A stretch of DNA of 64,000 bases from Xylanibacter ruminicola (lineage in GTDB: Bacteria; Bacteroidota; Bacteroidia; Bacteroidales; Bacteroidaceae), in contig SUYC01000011.1 in assembly GCA_015060625.1 (NCBI GenBank), forward strand, positions 62,001 to 126,000. The letters are read 5' to 3'. The translations under genes were made by a program, and so were the position numbers. Below the pieces are notes generated by a model. That model worked only from the letters and a program-made list of their open reading frames with translations. It did no database searches and had not been told where the DNA came from. Below, in pieces: positions 33,782-42,744 of this stretch (the first letter of the stretch is position 1; each line of letters starts with the position of its first letter).

Positions 33782-36559
33782 ATGAAAACAAATAGAATGT
33801 TGATCGTTGCAGCGGTGGCTTTCTCTCTGACGGCAAATGCACAGGTGAGACTCAACGATAAGAATGCAAATGCCTATGATTTGGGATATGGTGTGGAAAT
33901 CAGCGATTTTTTTAGCACGGCTTCCGCAACCACAGTCACAGGCGAAGAATTGCAGCAAACTTCAGCAGCCAACCTTGCTCAGGCGCTCTATGGGCGATTT
34001 CCTGGTCTCACGGCTCTTTCTACAGGTGGCTTCTCTGGTGACGAAGATAAGGGGGCTTCATTTAATATCCGAGGCTATCATACACTCAATGACAAAAGTA
34101 TCCTGATACTCGTGGATGGTTATGAGCGACCTATCAACCGCCTGACCGTAGAGGAGGTAGAGAGTGTTACTGTGCTCAAAGATGCTGCGGCAACTGCTCT
34201 TCTTGGTCACGAGGGAATCAATGGCGCCATACTTGTGAAGACGAAACGCGGTGCTGAAGGTAAAACGCATGTGAAGGCTGGCTATGGACATAAGTTCTTG
34301 TTCAGTCCGGAATTTGCGGATATGGTGAATGGCTACCAGTATGTTACTGCACTCAATCGTGCACGCATCAACGACGGACTTGCACCAGCATATACTGAAC
34401 AGGAACTGAACCTCTTCAAGGATGGTTCTGATCCATACTTCTATCCCAACATCAACTGGCGTAATCTGACTTTCAAAAACAAAGCAGAGGAAGATCATGC
34501 GTATCTTTCTGTCTATGGAGGAACGGCTAAGGTGAAATACTATACACATATTGATTATACCGATGCGCGAGGGGCTTTGAGGGATACAAAACTGACCGAC
34601 TATAATGCGCAGCTGCGACAATCGAAGGCAAACATCCGTACCAATCTCGACTTCAATCTCTCTAAGACAACGCTCATGTCGGTGAACCTCTTTGGAATGT
34701 TCCAGGAAACCAAACGCCCTTCTGATTTAGGGGCTGACGATGCTGTCTATGCTATCTATAGTCTGCCGGCAAGTGCCTTCCCCCTGATGACAACAACAGG
34801 TGTGTGGGGTGGTAATGAGACCTTTGGCGATGCTAACCCCATTGCTAAAATTCAGGAGTCAGGCTTCTATAAGACTCACCAGCGCCAACTGTGGGTAGAT
34901 GCTAAGCTGACTCAGAGTCTGGATTTCCTACTCAAAGGTTTGAACCTGTTTGTCAGTGCTGGCTATGCCAACTCTTCGATCTATGCAGAGAACATGCACA
35001 AGGCGCATGAATATGGTTACGAACGCTACACTGGTGCTATCGGTGATATCAGTCATGTTGCCCTGACCACATTCGGCAATAAGGAGACTAACCTTACCTT
35101 CAGTAATTGGAATGCCGGTCAGTGGTGGAAAGCCAAATCCAGCATAGGACTCCACTATAAGCAGTCGTTCTTTGGCGATGACCATTTCAGTGCCACAGCC
35201 ATCTATACCAATAGCGGTTCCAGTGCCGACGGACGGGGAAACACCATCTATCGTCGGAATATCATGGGTGTCTTCCACTACGACTTTCTGAATCGCTATA
35301 TAGCCGACCTTGTACTTGCTGGTAATGGCTCCAATCGCACCTATCCTACAAAATGGGCATTCTCACCCACCTTATCGCTCGGTTGGATCTATGCCAATGA
35401 CCATGAACATCTGCTCAGTTATGGAAAGTTGCGCGCCTCGGCAGGCATACAGCATACCGACTATATGCCTACCTATGGCATGTGGCTCCCCACTTGGGAT
35501 GCTTCGCATGGATATGTGATTATTGGTAATGACTATAGCGCGACATGGGGCGCCTCGCTCGGCTCTTTTCCTACCACCGATTTCTCACAGGAGACATCAA
35601 CAAACTTCAATTTGGGCACCGATCTGCGTCTGGCAAATGCCCTCGACCTCTCGTTTGATGCTTTCTATCAGCTACGCAGTCATATCATGCTCTCTGCAAG
35701 CAATGAAAACTCTTCGGTAGTAGGCATACAGTCGTCATATAATGATGTGGGAAAGGTTAAGAGCTATGGTTTTGAGGTTGCGGCCAAATATGCCAAGCAG
35801 ATTGTGCGCGACCTCCATCTTCATATTGGAGCCAACTTATCATGGGCACGCAATGAGGTAACCAGATATATCGGCACACCTACTTATCCTTTGCTCGATC
35901 CTGTGGGGCATCGTGTGAACGAGGCTTGGGGACTCAAGTCGGCAGGTTTCTTTATGAACCAGGATGATGTTAACACCAGCCACCGTCAGGAATATTCTGT
36001 AGTAACACCTGGTGATATTAAATACCAAGACCTGAATGGCGACCAGGTTATCAATGCCTTCGACGAAACCAGTCTGGATGGTCCTACTGGCATCCCTGAA
36101 CTTAACTATGCATTCAATGTGGGGGTAGAGTATAAAGGGCTTGGTCTGAATGCTTGGTTCCAAGGTACGGGCAATTATATGAAGACACTCCCTTCTGCCA
36201 TATGGGGTGGTATGGCCAATAACGGTAATCTGTCTGTTGACTACTTCAATAACTGCTGGGATGTGGTTGGCGACAAAGCGCTCTATCCACGTTTGACAAC
36301 CCTGAATAGCAGTAATAACAATCAAGCAAGCGATGTGTGGATAAAGCCTGTTCATTTCTTGAAAATGCGCCATGTAGAGGTTTACTATAAGGTTCCTGCC
36401 AAGGTGCTCTCAAAACTCTCACTGACCGATGCCAAGGTGTTTGTACAGGGCGAAAATCTTCTTTCTTTCGATAATGTGGATGCCATGGATGCAGAGGTGC
36501 TTTCTACCGCCTATCCTATGTTCAAAGGTGTCAACATTGGTGTTACATTAACTTTCTAA
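33782..36559 (+). CDS. SusC-like TonB-dependent transporter lacking the N-terminal extension, PUL1 pair 2
   Basis: A 925-residue protein with a signal peptide (LTANAQ). Unlike the first SusC it has no carboxypeptidase-regulatory-like domain: the mature protein begins almost directly with the plug (TTVTGEELQQTSAANLAQAL, FPGLTALSTGG, FNIRGYHTLND, ILVDGYERPIN, VLKDAAATALLGHEGINGAI). The barrel ends in VNIGVTLTF. It forms a pair with the SusD gene 1 bp downstream. The two SusCD pairs differ clearly in sequence, so they probably take different oligosaccharides or lengths. Confidence 0.93.
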   Translation: MKTNRMLIVAAVAFSLTANAQVRLNDKNANAYDLGYGVEISDFFSTASATTVTGEELQQTSAANLAQALYGRFPGLTALSTGGFSGDEDKGASFNIRGYHTLNDKSILILVDGYERPINRLTVEEVESVTVLKDAAATALLGHEGINGAILVKTKRGAEGKTHVKAGYGHKFLFSPEFADMVNGYQYVTALNRARINDGLAPAYTEQELNLFKDGSDPYFYPNINWRNLTFKNKAEEDHAYLSVYGGTAKVKYYTHIDYTDARGALRDTKLTDYNAQLRQSKANIRTNLDFNLSKTTLMSVNLFGMFQETKRPSDLGADDAVYAIYSLPASAFPLMTTTGVWGGNETFGDANPIAKIQESGFYKTHQRQLWVDAKLTQSLDFLLKGLNLFVSAGYANSSIYAENMHKAHEYGYERYTGAIGDISHVALTTFGNKETNLTFSNWNAGQWWKAKSSIGLHYKQSFFGDDHFSATAIYTNSGSSADGRGNTIYRRNIMGVFHYDFLNRYIADLVLAGNGSNRTYPTKWAFSPTLSLGWIYANDHEHLLSYGKLRASAGIQHTDYMPTYGMWLPTWDASHGYVIIGNDYSATWGASLGSFPTTDFSQETSTNFNLGTDLRLANALDLSFDAFYQLRSHIMLSASNENSSVVGIQSSYNDVGKVKSYGFEVAAKYAKQIVRDLHLHIGANLSWARNEVTRYIGTPTYPLLDPVGHRVNEAWGLKSAGFFMNQDDVNTSHRQEYSVVTPGDIKYQDLNGDQVINAFDETSLDGPTGIPELNYAFNVGVEYKGLGLNAWFQGTGNYMKTLPSAIWGGMANNGNLSVDYFNNCWDVVGDKALYPRLTTLNSSNNNQASDVWIKPVHFLKMRHVEVYYKVPAKVLSKLSLTDAKVFVQGENLLSFDNVDAMDAEVLSTAYPMFKGVNIGVTLTF

Positions 36560-36560
36560 T

Positions 36561-38264
36561 ATGATGATTATGAATAAGATAAAATTGTCTTTTTGGGCTT
36601 TGGCAACAATGTTTTTGGCCGGTTGTGCCGACTTGGATTACAACGAGGCTTCAAGTCGTGATGAGGCGTGGACTTATAATAGTCCTCTTAATGGCGTCAA
36701 GGCTCTGGTCTATGATGTCTATGCACAAATGCCAAGTGAGTTTAAGGATGACTTCTATGGTATGGGGGCAATGACAGCCAGTGCTACGGATGAGGCTGAG
36801 TTCTCGCTTTCATACTCTGCCATTCACAACTATTACAATGGTGGATGGAACCCATCTAACCCCTTCCGTGATACATGGGATAGGTCCTATCGTGCCATCA
36901 CGCAGATACATATGTATCTTGAGCGCATCCATCAGATTGATCTGTCGGATTATGAGTATGCCCCCGACTATCAGAATATGGTGCAGCAATTCGAACTGTT
37001 TCCTTACGAGTTGCGTTTCCTTCGTGCCTATTTTTATTTTGAGCTGGTACGAGCCTATGGGGATGTCCCCTTGGTGACTACAAGTCTGACCAATGAACAA
37101 GCCAACAGCGTGGAACGCACACCAGCCAGCGAGGTGTTTAAGTTTATTATTGATGAGTTAGATGCTGTGGCAGAATATCTGCCTGTTTCGTACAAAGATA
37201 TTCCAGGACAGGAGATAGGTCGTGCAACACGTGGCGCAGCACTTGCTCTGAAGGCCCGCGTATTGCTTTATCAGGCCTCGCCTCTGTTTAATCCAAATGG
37301 TAATAAAGAACTATGGAAAGAGGCTGCTGCTGCCAGCAAGGTGATTATCGATCATGCACAACGTTGGGGCTACAAACTCAGTAGCTATGCCAACCTTTGG
37401 GGGCATGATACTTTTACGAACCCCGAATTTATCTTTGTCCTTGGTACTCAGGCCAGCAATACCTTCGAGTGCAACAATTATCCTGTCGGCGTGGAGAACG
37501 GAAACTCGGGCAATTGTCCCACACAGGCATTGGTCGATGCTTACGAATATCAGACCGATGGCAGGACGTTCAAAGAGAAACATCCAGGTGATGTTGATGT
37601 GACTACCGAGACACCATACGATGGTCTTGACCCGCGTTTTGCACTGACAATTGTAAAGAATGGCGACCTATGGCCAGCCAATACAGCTCAGCAAATCGCT
37701 ATAGAGACTTATCAGAATGGTTTCAATGGTGCGCCCAAATATGGTGCTACCCCTACTGGCTACTATTTGAAGAAGTTTGTTGATGGTAACTGTATCACCA
37801 CCGCTAATAACCAGACTTCCACACGCCACAATTGGATTGTGATGCGTCTGGCCGAAGTTTATCTTAACTATGCAGAGGCGATGTACAACTACTATGGTAA
37901 TGCCGATGAAAAGGGAGAATTCGGCTTGTCGGCTAATGAGGCTGTTAATGTGCTCCGCAACCGTCCTGACATTATGATGCCGGAATTTCATGGCAACAAA
38001 GGTTTCGAAGAGCGTTATATGCGTGAACGCATGGTGGAACTTGCTTTCGAAGGTCAGCGCTTTTGGGATGTGCGCCGCTGGAAGAAAGGTGCAACTTTCT
38101 TTAAGAATGTGGACGTGGCCTCATTCAAGTTGGACAACAATGGTCACTTGATTCTTAATAGGATTACTAAGAGTCGCCAGTGGGACGAGAAATACAATCT
38201 CTATCCCATCCCGCAGTCTGAGATTCAGAAAAACAGTCGTCTGAATCAGAACCCCAATTGGTAA
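36561..38264 (+). CDS. SusD/RagB-type surface lipoprotein, PUL1 pair 2
   Basis: A 567-residue lipoprotein; lipidation at Cys22 (MFLAGCADLDYN). SusD markers are ELRFLRAYFYFELVRAYGDV followed by PLVTT, then GAALALKARVLLYQASPLFN, MRLAEVYLNYAEAMYNYYG and the end ERMVELAFEGQRFWDVRRWK with NQNPNW. It is the partner of the SusC encoded 1 bp upstream. Two starts, at 36561 and 36570 (ATGAATAAGA), are possible; the second gives a more normal signal peptide. Confidence 0.94.
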   Translation: MMIMNKIKLSFWALATMFLAGCADLDYNEASSRDEAWTYNSPLNGVKALVYDVYAQMPSEFKDDFYGMGAMTASATDEAEFSLSYSAIHNYYNGGWNPSNPFRDTWDRSYRAITQIHMYLERIHQIDLSDYEYAPDYQNMVQQFELFPYELRFLRAYFYFELVRAYGDVPLVTTSLTNEQANSVERTPASEVFKFIIDELDAVAEYLPVSYKDIPGQEIGRATRGAALALKARVLLYQASPLFNPNGNKELWKEAAAASKVIIDHAQRWGYKLSSYANLWGHDTFTNPEFIFVLGTQASNTFECNNYPVGVENGNSGNCPTQALVDAYEYQTDGRTFKEKHPGDVDVTTETPYDGLDPRFALTIVKNGDLWPANTAQQIAIETYQNGFNGAPKYGATPTGYYLKKFVDGNCITTANNQTSTRHNWIVMRLAEVYLNYAEAMYNYYGNADEKGEFGLSANEAVNVLRNRPDIMMPEFHGNKGFEERYMRERMVELAFEGQRFWDVRRWKKGATFFKNVDVASFKLDNNGHLILNRITKSRQWDEKYNLYPIPQSEIQKNSRLNQNPNW

Positions 38265-38298
38265 AATTCAATCAATCACATCAATAAATAAGTAAAAG

Positions 38299-39654
38299 AT
38301 GAAGAAATATATTACAGGCCTTCTGGCCACATGTCTTACAGCGCTGGCAGTTCTGGTGATGTCCTCATGCAGTCATGACGATGCTGTTGATGCCAACCAG
38401 CTACTTGAAGTGAAGTCTGTCTTACCCACGAAAGTCATGGAAGGTCAGGTTGTCACCATCACAGGAACGGGACTTGATGGTGCCACGTCAGTTGTGTTCC
38501 CAGGCAATGTCGCTGTGAACAACATCAATAAGTTGGGCAACGACTATATGACAGTAACCACCCCTGCTGGTATTGCAGCAGGGGGTGGCGCCATCATCGT
38601 CGAAGCCAATGGTGAATCGGCCGAAGCTCCTATGCGCCTGACTGTCGGCGACCCTGCTCCTATGCGCATAGCACCACTCGATCAACCCATCAAAATCAAC
38701 GAGTGTGTTGAAGTCTATGGAAAGGACCTCGAGTTTATGACTAAAGCCTATTTCCCTGGTGCTGATGGGCATGAGATTGTGGTTAATGCCAACCTGTTTA
38801 GACGTAAGGCAACAGGGGTTCTTTCAATCTATTCTCCCATGGGCGTTAAGGCCGGACTAGCCCAGGTGGTTCTCGAAGATTGTAGCGGGAAGAAGTATAG
38901 TCTGCCAGAGATCACATTGTCTGACGAGGTGTCAGGAGGTACCGAAGAGACTGGCGGTGAGAGATATGTTCCAATCTGGCAAGATGATGTCTATATTTAT
39001 GATTGGGCTAATTGGCAGTATCTGAGCTCAGATCAGTTGAATCTTGAAGGTATTCAGCTTCGCGAAGGACTGATGATGCGTCTAACCTTTGATAATCCGG
39101 ATGGTGCTAGCGTGTGTGTCTGTGATGCCAATTGGGGTACACCTAATGTTGATGGGCAGGGTAATAACACCGTGTGGGTAGCAGCAGGCACCACCGAACT
39201 GGAATTTCCTATATCACAGGGCATGGTTGAAACGTTGACTGCTGGTGGTGGCATCATCATTGGTGGTGGTAACTACACGCTGAAGAAGATTGAATTGTTT
39301 CGTGAGTATCCCACACTCTGGTCGGGTGAGTACACGACGGGCTGGTGGTGGTATCTTCCTGCTTCCGAGCTCGATCTTTCGGGCATTACACCCGAGGCTG
39401 GGCAGATCATAAGGTTTACTTTTGCTCACCATGATGCACCGCAGACTTTCTGCTTGTGCGACGGATGGTGGGGAGCTCCTTACATTCGCGATGGTGGCGA
39501 AAGCGATAATAATATTGTACTTTCTGCAGGTGAAGATTTCTTGGAATTTGAAATTTCAGAAGGTATGGCAGCTACCATGAATGGTGGTTCAGATACAGCG
39601 CTTATCGTTGGTGGCGATATCACCATCACTAAGATTCAGATAAAAACTGATTAA
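38299..39654 (+). CDS. Surface glycan-binding lipoprotein with IPT/TIG domains and a duplicated aromatic module
   Basis: A 451-residue lipoprotein (Cys24 in VMSSCSHD). Residues about 38-117 are an IPT/TIG domain (VLPTKVMEGQVVTITGTGL) and about 120-208 a second similar one. The C-terminal half is an internal duplication of about 110 residues (227-335 and 341-451) sharing a W..Y..W.WYL..LDL.GI pattern, then C.CD..WG.P, NN.V and LEF.IS.GM. The second copy has a WWWY cluster (349-352), and both have a Cys-X-Cys-Asp. Position right after SusD and this layout fit an SGBP that holds the polymer at the surface. The duplicated module is not one I can name. Confidence 0.85.
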   Translation: MKKYITGLLATCLTALAVLVMSSCSHDDAVDANQLLEVKSVLPTKVMEGQVVTITGTGLDGATSVVFPGNVAVNNINKLGNDYMTVTTPAGIAAGGGAIIVEANGESAEAPMRLTVGDPAPMRIAPLDQPIKINECVEVYGKDLEFMTKAYFPGADGHEIVVNANLFRRKATGVLSIYSPMGVKAGLAQVVLEDCSGKKYSLPEITLSDEVSGGTEETGGERYVPIWQDDVYIYDWANWQYLSSDQLNLEGIQLREGLMMRLTFDNPDGASVCVCDANWGTPNVDGQGNNTVWVAAGTTELEFPISQGMVETLTAGGGIIIGGGNYTLKKIELFREYPTLWSGEYTTGWWWYLPASELDLSGITPEAGQIIRFTFAHHDAPQTFCLCDGWWGAPYIRDGGESDNNIVLSAGEDFLEFEISEGMAATMNGGSDTALIVGGDITITKIQIKTD

Positions 39655-39668
39655 ACATCCTGTTAGAA

Positions 39669-40817
39669 ATGAGAAAACTGTTATTATTATTGTTGTTCCT
39701 GAATTACTGGACTCAAACAGAGGCTGCAGGTAAAATCGTGGTCGCCTATGTGACATCATGGACGCAGACTATTCCTGACCCGATGGTGATGACGCATATC
39801 AACTATGCCTTTGGCGGTGTGGGTGACAACTTCAAAGTATATTGTGATAACACAAGTCGCTTGCAGAAGATCGTGAAACTCAAGGAAAAGAATCCGCAGT
39901 TGAAGGTCTTGATTTCTGTTGGTGGCTGGGGACGTGGCAATTTTACACCGATGGCATCCAGTGCTCAACGGCGTAAGGTTTTTGCAGAGTCGTGCGTTAA
40001 GTTCTGTGAGAATAATCATCTCGACGGGATTGATATCGACTGGGAATTTCCTGGTAACAACTCAAGTGGGGAGAAATCACCTGGTGATGAGAAAAAGAAC
40101 TACACACTTCTGATGCATGACTTGCGTGAGGCCTTAGGAGAGAAATATCTGCTGACAATGGCTTCTTCGGCCGATCCAGGTTACTACGACTTTAAGGGGT
40201 GTATCGGTTATCTGGATTTCGTGAATGTGATGACTTACGATATGTCGGGCCCTCCCAACCATCATTCGGCGCTGTATCGTGGTGGTACAGTAGGCAATGG
40301 CTGGTTGGTAGCTCATGAGAGTATTCAGCACCATCTGAAAGCTGGTATCCCTGCCGACAAACTGGTCATGGGCATGCCTTTCTATGGTAACAGCGGTGCT
40401 GGTAGCCAGATTTCGCTGGAGGAGATTAAGAGGGGCATTGAGACCGGAAAATGGACCGATCATTGGGATGATGTTGCGAAAGTTCCCTATGTAACGGATT
40501 CCAAAGGTAAGTTTGCCTATGGCTATGATGACGACCGTTCGCTTGCCATCAAGTGTCAGTATATCATAGATAACCATCTTGCTGGCGGTATGTACTGGGA
40601 GTATTGTAATGATGATAATCAAGGTACTGAGCGCACTACTGTTTACCAAAAACTGGTAGGTAGTGCTCTCACTGAAAGTATAGCCGAAGTACTTACTTTA
40701 GATGAGACTGACGACCGCAAAACGGGATTGTACGACCTTCTGGGACATCGCATTACTTCACCTAAACCTGGAGGCTTATATATCAAGAACGGGCGAAAGT
40801 ATTATCAGAATTTTTAA
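39669..40817 (+). CDS. GH18 chitinase-like glycoside hydrolase, exported
   Basis: A 382-residue enzyme with a signal peptide (to TEAA). The TIM barrel has ISVGGWGRG, the catalytic LDGIDIDWEFPG with D119, D122, D124 and acid E126, the MTYDM strand and the barrel-closing Trp in GGMYWEYC. This is a complete GH18 active site; it cleaves beta-1,4-linked GlcNAc polymers (or the chitobiose core as an ENGase) by substrate-assisted catalysis, which needs an N-acetyl group at the -1 subsite. The last 30 residues (GLYDLLGHRI, then GGLYIKNGRKYY) are a separate tail seen on exported Prevotella proteins. Last gene of PUL1; overlaps the convergent dgt by 4 bp. Confidence 0.93.
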   Translation: MRKLLLLLLFLNYWTQTEAAGKIVVAYVTSWTQTIPDPMVMTHINYAFGGVGDNFKVYCDNTSRLQKIVKLKEKNPQLKVLISVGGWGRGNFTPMASSAQRRKVFAESCVKFCENNHLDGIDIDWEFPGNNSSGEKSPGDEKKNYTLLMHDLREALGEKYLLTMASSADPGYYDFKGCIGYLDFVNVMTYDMSGPPNHHSALYRGGTVGNGWLVAHESIQHHLKAGIPADKLVMGMPFYGNSGAGSQISLEEIKRGIETGKWTDHWDDVAKVPYVTDSKGKFAYGYDDDRSLAIKCQYIIDNHLAGGMYWEYCNDDNQGTERTTVYQKLVGSALTESIAEVLTLDETDDRKTGLYDLLGHRITSPKPGGLYIKNGRKYYQNF

Positions 40818-42154
40818 ATAATCGGCAGTGAGATGCCGTTGATCTTCTGGAATACGTCGAGGGCATACACATCGGTCATGCCGCTGATATAGTCGATAAT
40901 CGCCATGATGCGGGTCTCCAGGTCGGGGGCATCGATATCGTATTGGCTCGATACACGACTGATGAGGTGCTTGGAATAAAAACGCTCGGGGTGAACGGCT
41001 GCATTGATAAACTTCTCCATCAGGGTCTGGATAATCTGATAACCGGAGAGTTCCACATCAAGCACCGGACGACTCTTGTAGATGTGCTGAACCGAGAGCG
41101 CGCAACAATGCTTATAGGCTTGTTGGGGCAGCTCGCTGATATGGTCGATCAAGCTGCCTTGGAAGGCTCCGCTCAGTATCTCGTCCTCGTGCTCCACAAA
41201 CACGCGTACACACTCGTTCTCGAGTTTGCCAATCACGCAGGCACGCAGGTAAACAATCTTCTCGTTGTTGTCATCCACACCTTCTTCGGCAATGCGGTTC
41301 AGAATGTGGTGCTGGGTATCTTCGTCGAAGAAACCCAGCATCAACTGCATGGTGTCGGCATGCGAAATAATTTTAAGTTTGTGGGCATCCTCAAGGTCCA
41401 TAATTTCGTAACAGATATCATCGGCTGCCTCGACAAGATAAACCAGCGGATGACGGGCGTAGCGCAGCGGATCGCCCACTTCGGATTGACAAGGGATGCC
41501 AAGCTCGTCGGCAATGCGGCGATAATACACCTTTTCGGAATCAAAGAATCCAAACTTACCCTTCTTGCCGGCAGCACTTGATGCAAACGGATATTTTACA
41601 ATGCTGGCAAGGGTGGAATAAGTCATGACAAATCCGCCTGGACGACGACCTTTGAACTGATGCGTGAGCAAGCGAAAGGCATTGGCATTACCTTCGAAGT
41701 GGGTCAGGTCGTTCCAGAAGTTTGAGTTCACCTGGCGCTGCAGGTCGTAACCGGCTCCCTCGGTAAAGAACGACTGGATGGCTTTCTCGCCACTATGACC
41801 AAAGGGCGGGTTGCCTAAATCGTGAGCCAGACAGGCGGTGGCTACAATCTGACCAATCTCCTGAAACAACTGATCCTTCAATTCGGGGTGCTTCTTGGTA
41901 AGGAGCGCGGCTACATCGTTACCCAGCGACATACCAACGCTAGCCACCTCGAGCGAATGGGTCAAGCGGTTGTGCACAAAGATACTGCCCGGGAGTGGAA
42001 AAACCTGGGTCTTGTTCTGTAAACGGCGGAATGGAGCAGAGAAAATCAAACGGTCATAATCGCGCTTGAACTCTGTTCGGTCGTCGTGGCGCTCGGGATG
42101 ACGATGCTCCTGACCGAGACGCTTGTTAGATATCAGTTGTTGCCAATTCATCAT
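40814..42154 (-). CDS. dgt: Deoxyguanosinetriphosphate triphosphohydrolase-like protein
   Basis: A 446-residue HD-domain enzyme that splits dNTPs, mainly dGTP, into nucleoside and triphosphate. DRTEFKRDYDRLIFSAPFRR, HNRLTHSLEVA and the metal-binding AHDLGNPPFGHSGE give a clear match to dNTPase/Dgt proteins. The start is MMNW at 42154; the second Met is equally possible. It is divergent from dut, another enzyme that controls dNTP pools. Its stop overlaps the GH18 stop by 4 bp. Confidence 0.94.
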   Translation of the reverse strand: MMNWQQLISNKRLGQEHRHPERHDDRTEFKRDYDRLIFSAPFRRLQNKTQVFPLPGSIFVHNRLTHSLEVASVGMSLGNDVAALLTKKHPELKDQLFQEIGQIVATACLAHDLGNPPFGHSGEKAIQSFFTEGAGYDLQRQVNSNFWNDLTHFEGNANAFRLLTHQFKGRRPGGFVMTYSTLASIVKYPFASSAAGKKGKFGFFDSEKVYYRRIADELGIPCQSEVGDPLRYARHPLVYLVEAADDICYEIMDLEDAHKLKIISHADTMQLMLGFFDEDTQHHILNRIAEEGVDDNNEKIVYLRACVIGKLENECVRVFVEHEDEILSGAFQGSLIDHISELPQQAYKHCCALSVQHIYKSRPVLDVELSGYQIIQTLMEKFINAAVHPERFYSKHLISRVSSQYDIDAPDLETRIMAIIDYISGMTDVYALDVFQKINGISLPII

Positions 42155-42164
42155 AATCAGTGTG

Positions 42165-42274
42165 CAAAGGTACGAAAAATACGCGCAGTAGCCGCATATT
42201 TCGCAGAAATTAACGAAAAAATCAAAAAATTAGGCTACGAAAGGGTGATTTCTAAGCTAAAAGCACTACCTTTG
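42165..42274. promoter_or_regulatory. Divergent promoters: dgt (minus) and dut operon (plus)
   Basis: Minus strand TACCTTTG (42172-42165), 10 nt before the dgt ATG. Plus strand TACCTTTG (42267-42274), 28 nt before the dut ATG. Two nucleotide-pool genes share this 148-bp space. No good -33 elements. Confidence 0.72.
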
Positions 42275-42302
42275 CACGTGGATAAAAATACTATTTTAAA
42301 AG

Positions 42303-42740
42303 ATGCTGAAAATTAAAGTTGTAAACAAAGGTCACCAGCCCTTGCCGCAGTATGCTACTGCGCTGAGTGCCGGTATGGATCTGAGAGCTAATATAGATGA
42401 ACCAGTTACACTGAAACCGCTGGAGCGCCGACTCATCCCAACAGGCTTGCATATCGCCCTGCCTGCAGGCTATGAGGCACAGGTGCGTCCGCGCAGCGGT
42501 CTGGCTCTGAAGAAGGGTATCACCGTACTGAACACACCCGGCACCATCGATGCCGACTATCGTGGTGAGATCGGGGTGGTACTCATCAACCTGTCGAACG
42601 AGGATTTTGTGATCGAGGATGGTGAGCGTATCGCTCAGATGGTGATTGCACGCCATGAGCAGGGTGAGTTCATTCCAGTCGAGGTGCTGGATGAGACTGA
42701 GCGTGGCGAAGGGGGGTACGGTCATACTGGTGTGAAGTAA
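42303..42740 (+). CDS. dut: Deoxyuridine 5'-triphosphate nucleotidohydrolase
   Basis: A 145-residue trimeric dUTPase, converting dUTP to dUMP and pyrophosphate in the cytosol. All five conserved motifs are visible: [40 protein letters not shown] and the C-terminal P-loop-like [10 protein letters not shown] that closes the active site. It heads an operon with a TPR protein, a DUF4292 lipoprotein and an EnvC-like protein, an order that recurs in Bacteroidales. No oddity. Confidence 0.97.
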   Translation: MLKIKVVNKGHQPLPQYATALSAGMDLRANIDEPVTLKPLERRLIPTGLHIALPAGYEAQVRPRSGLALKKGITVLNTPGTIDADYRGEIGVVLINLSNEDFVIEDGERIAQMVIARHEQGEFIPVEVLDETERGEGGYGHTGVK

Positions 42741-42744
42741 AAAC

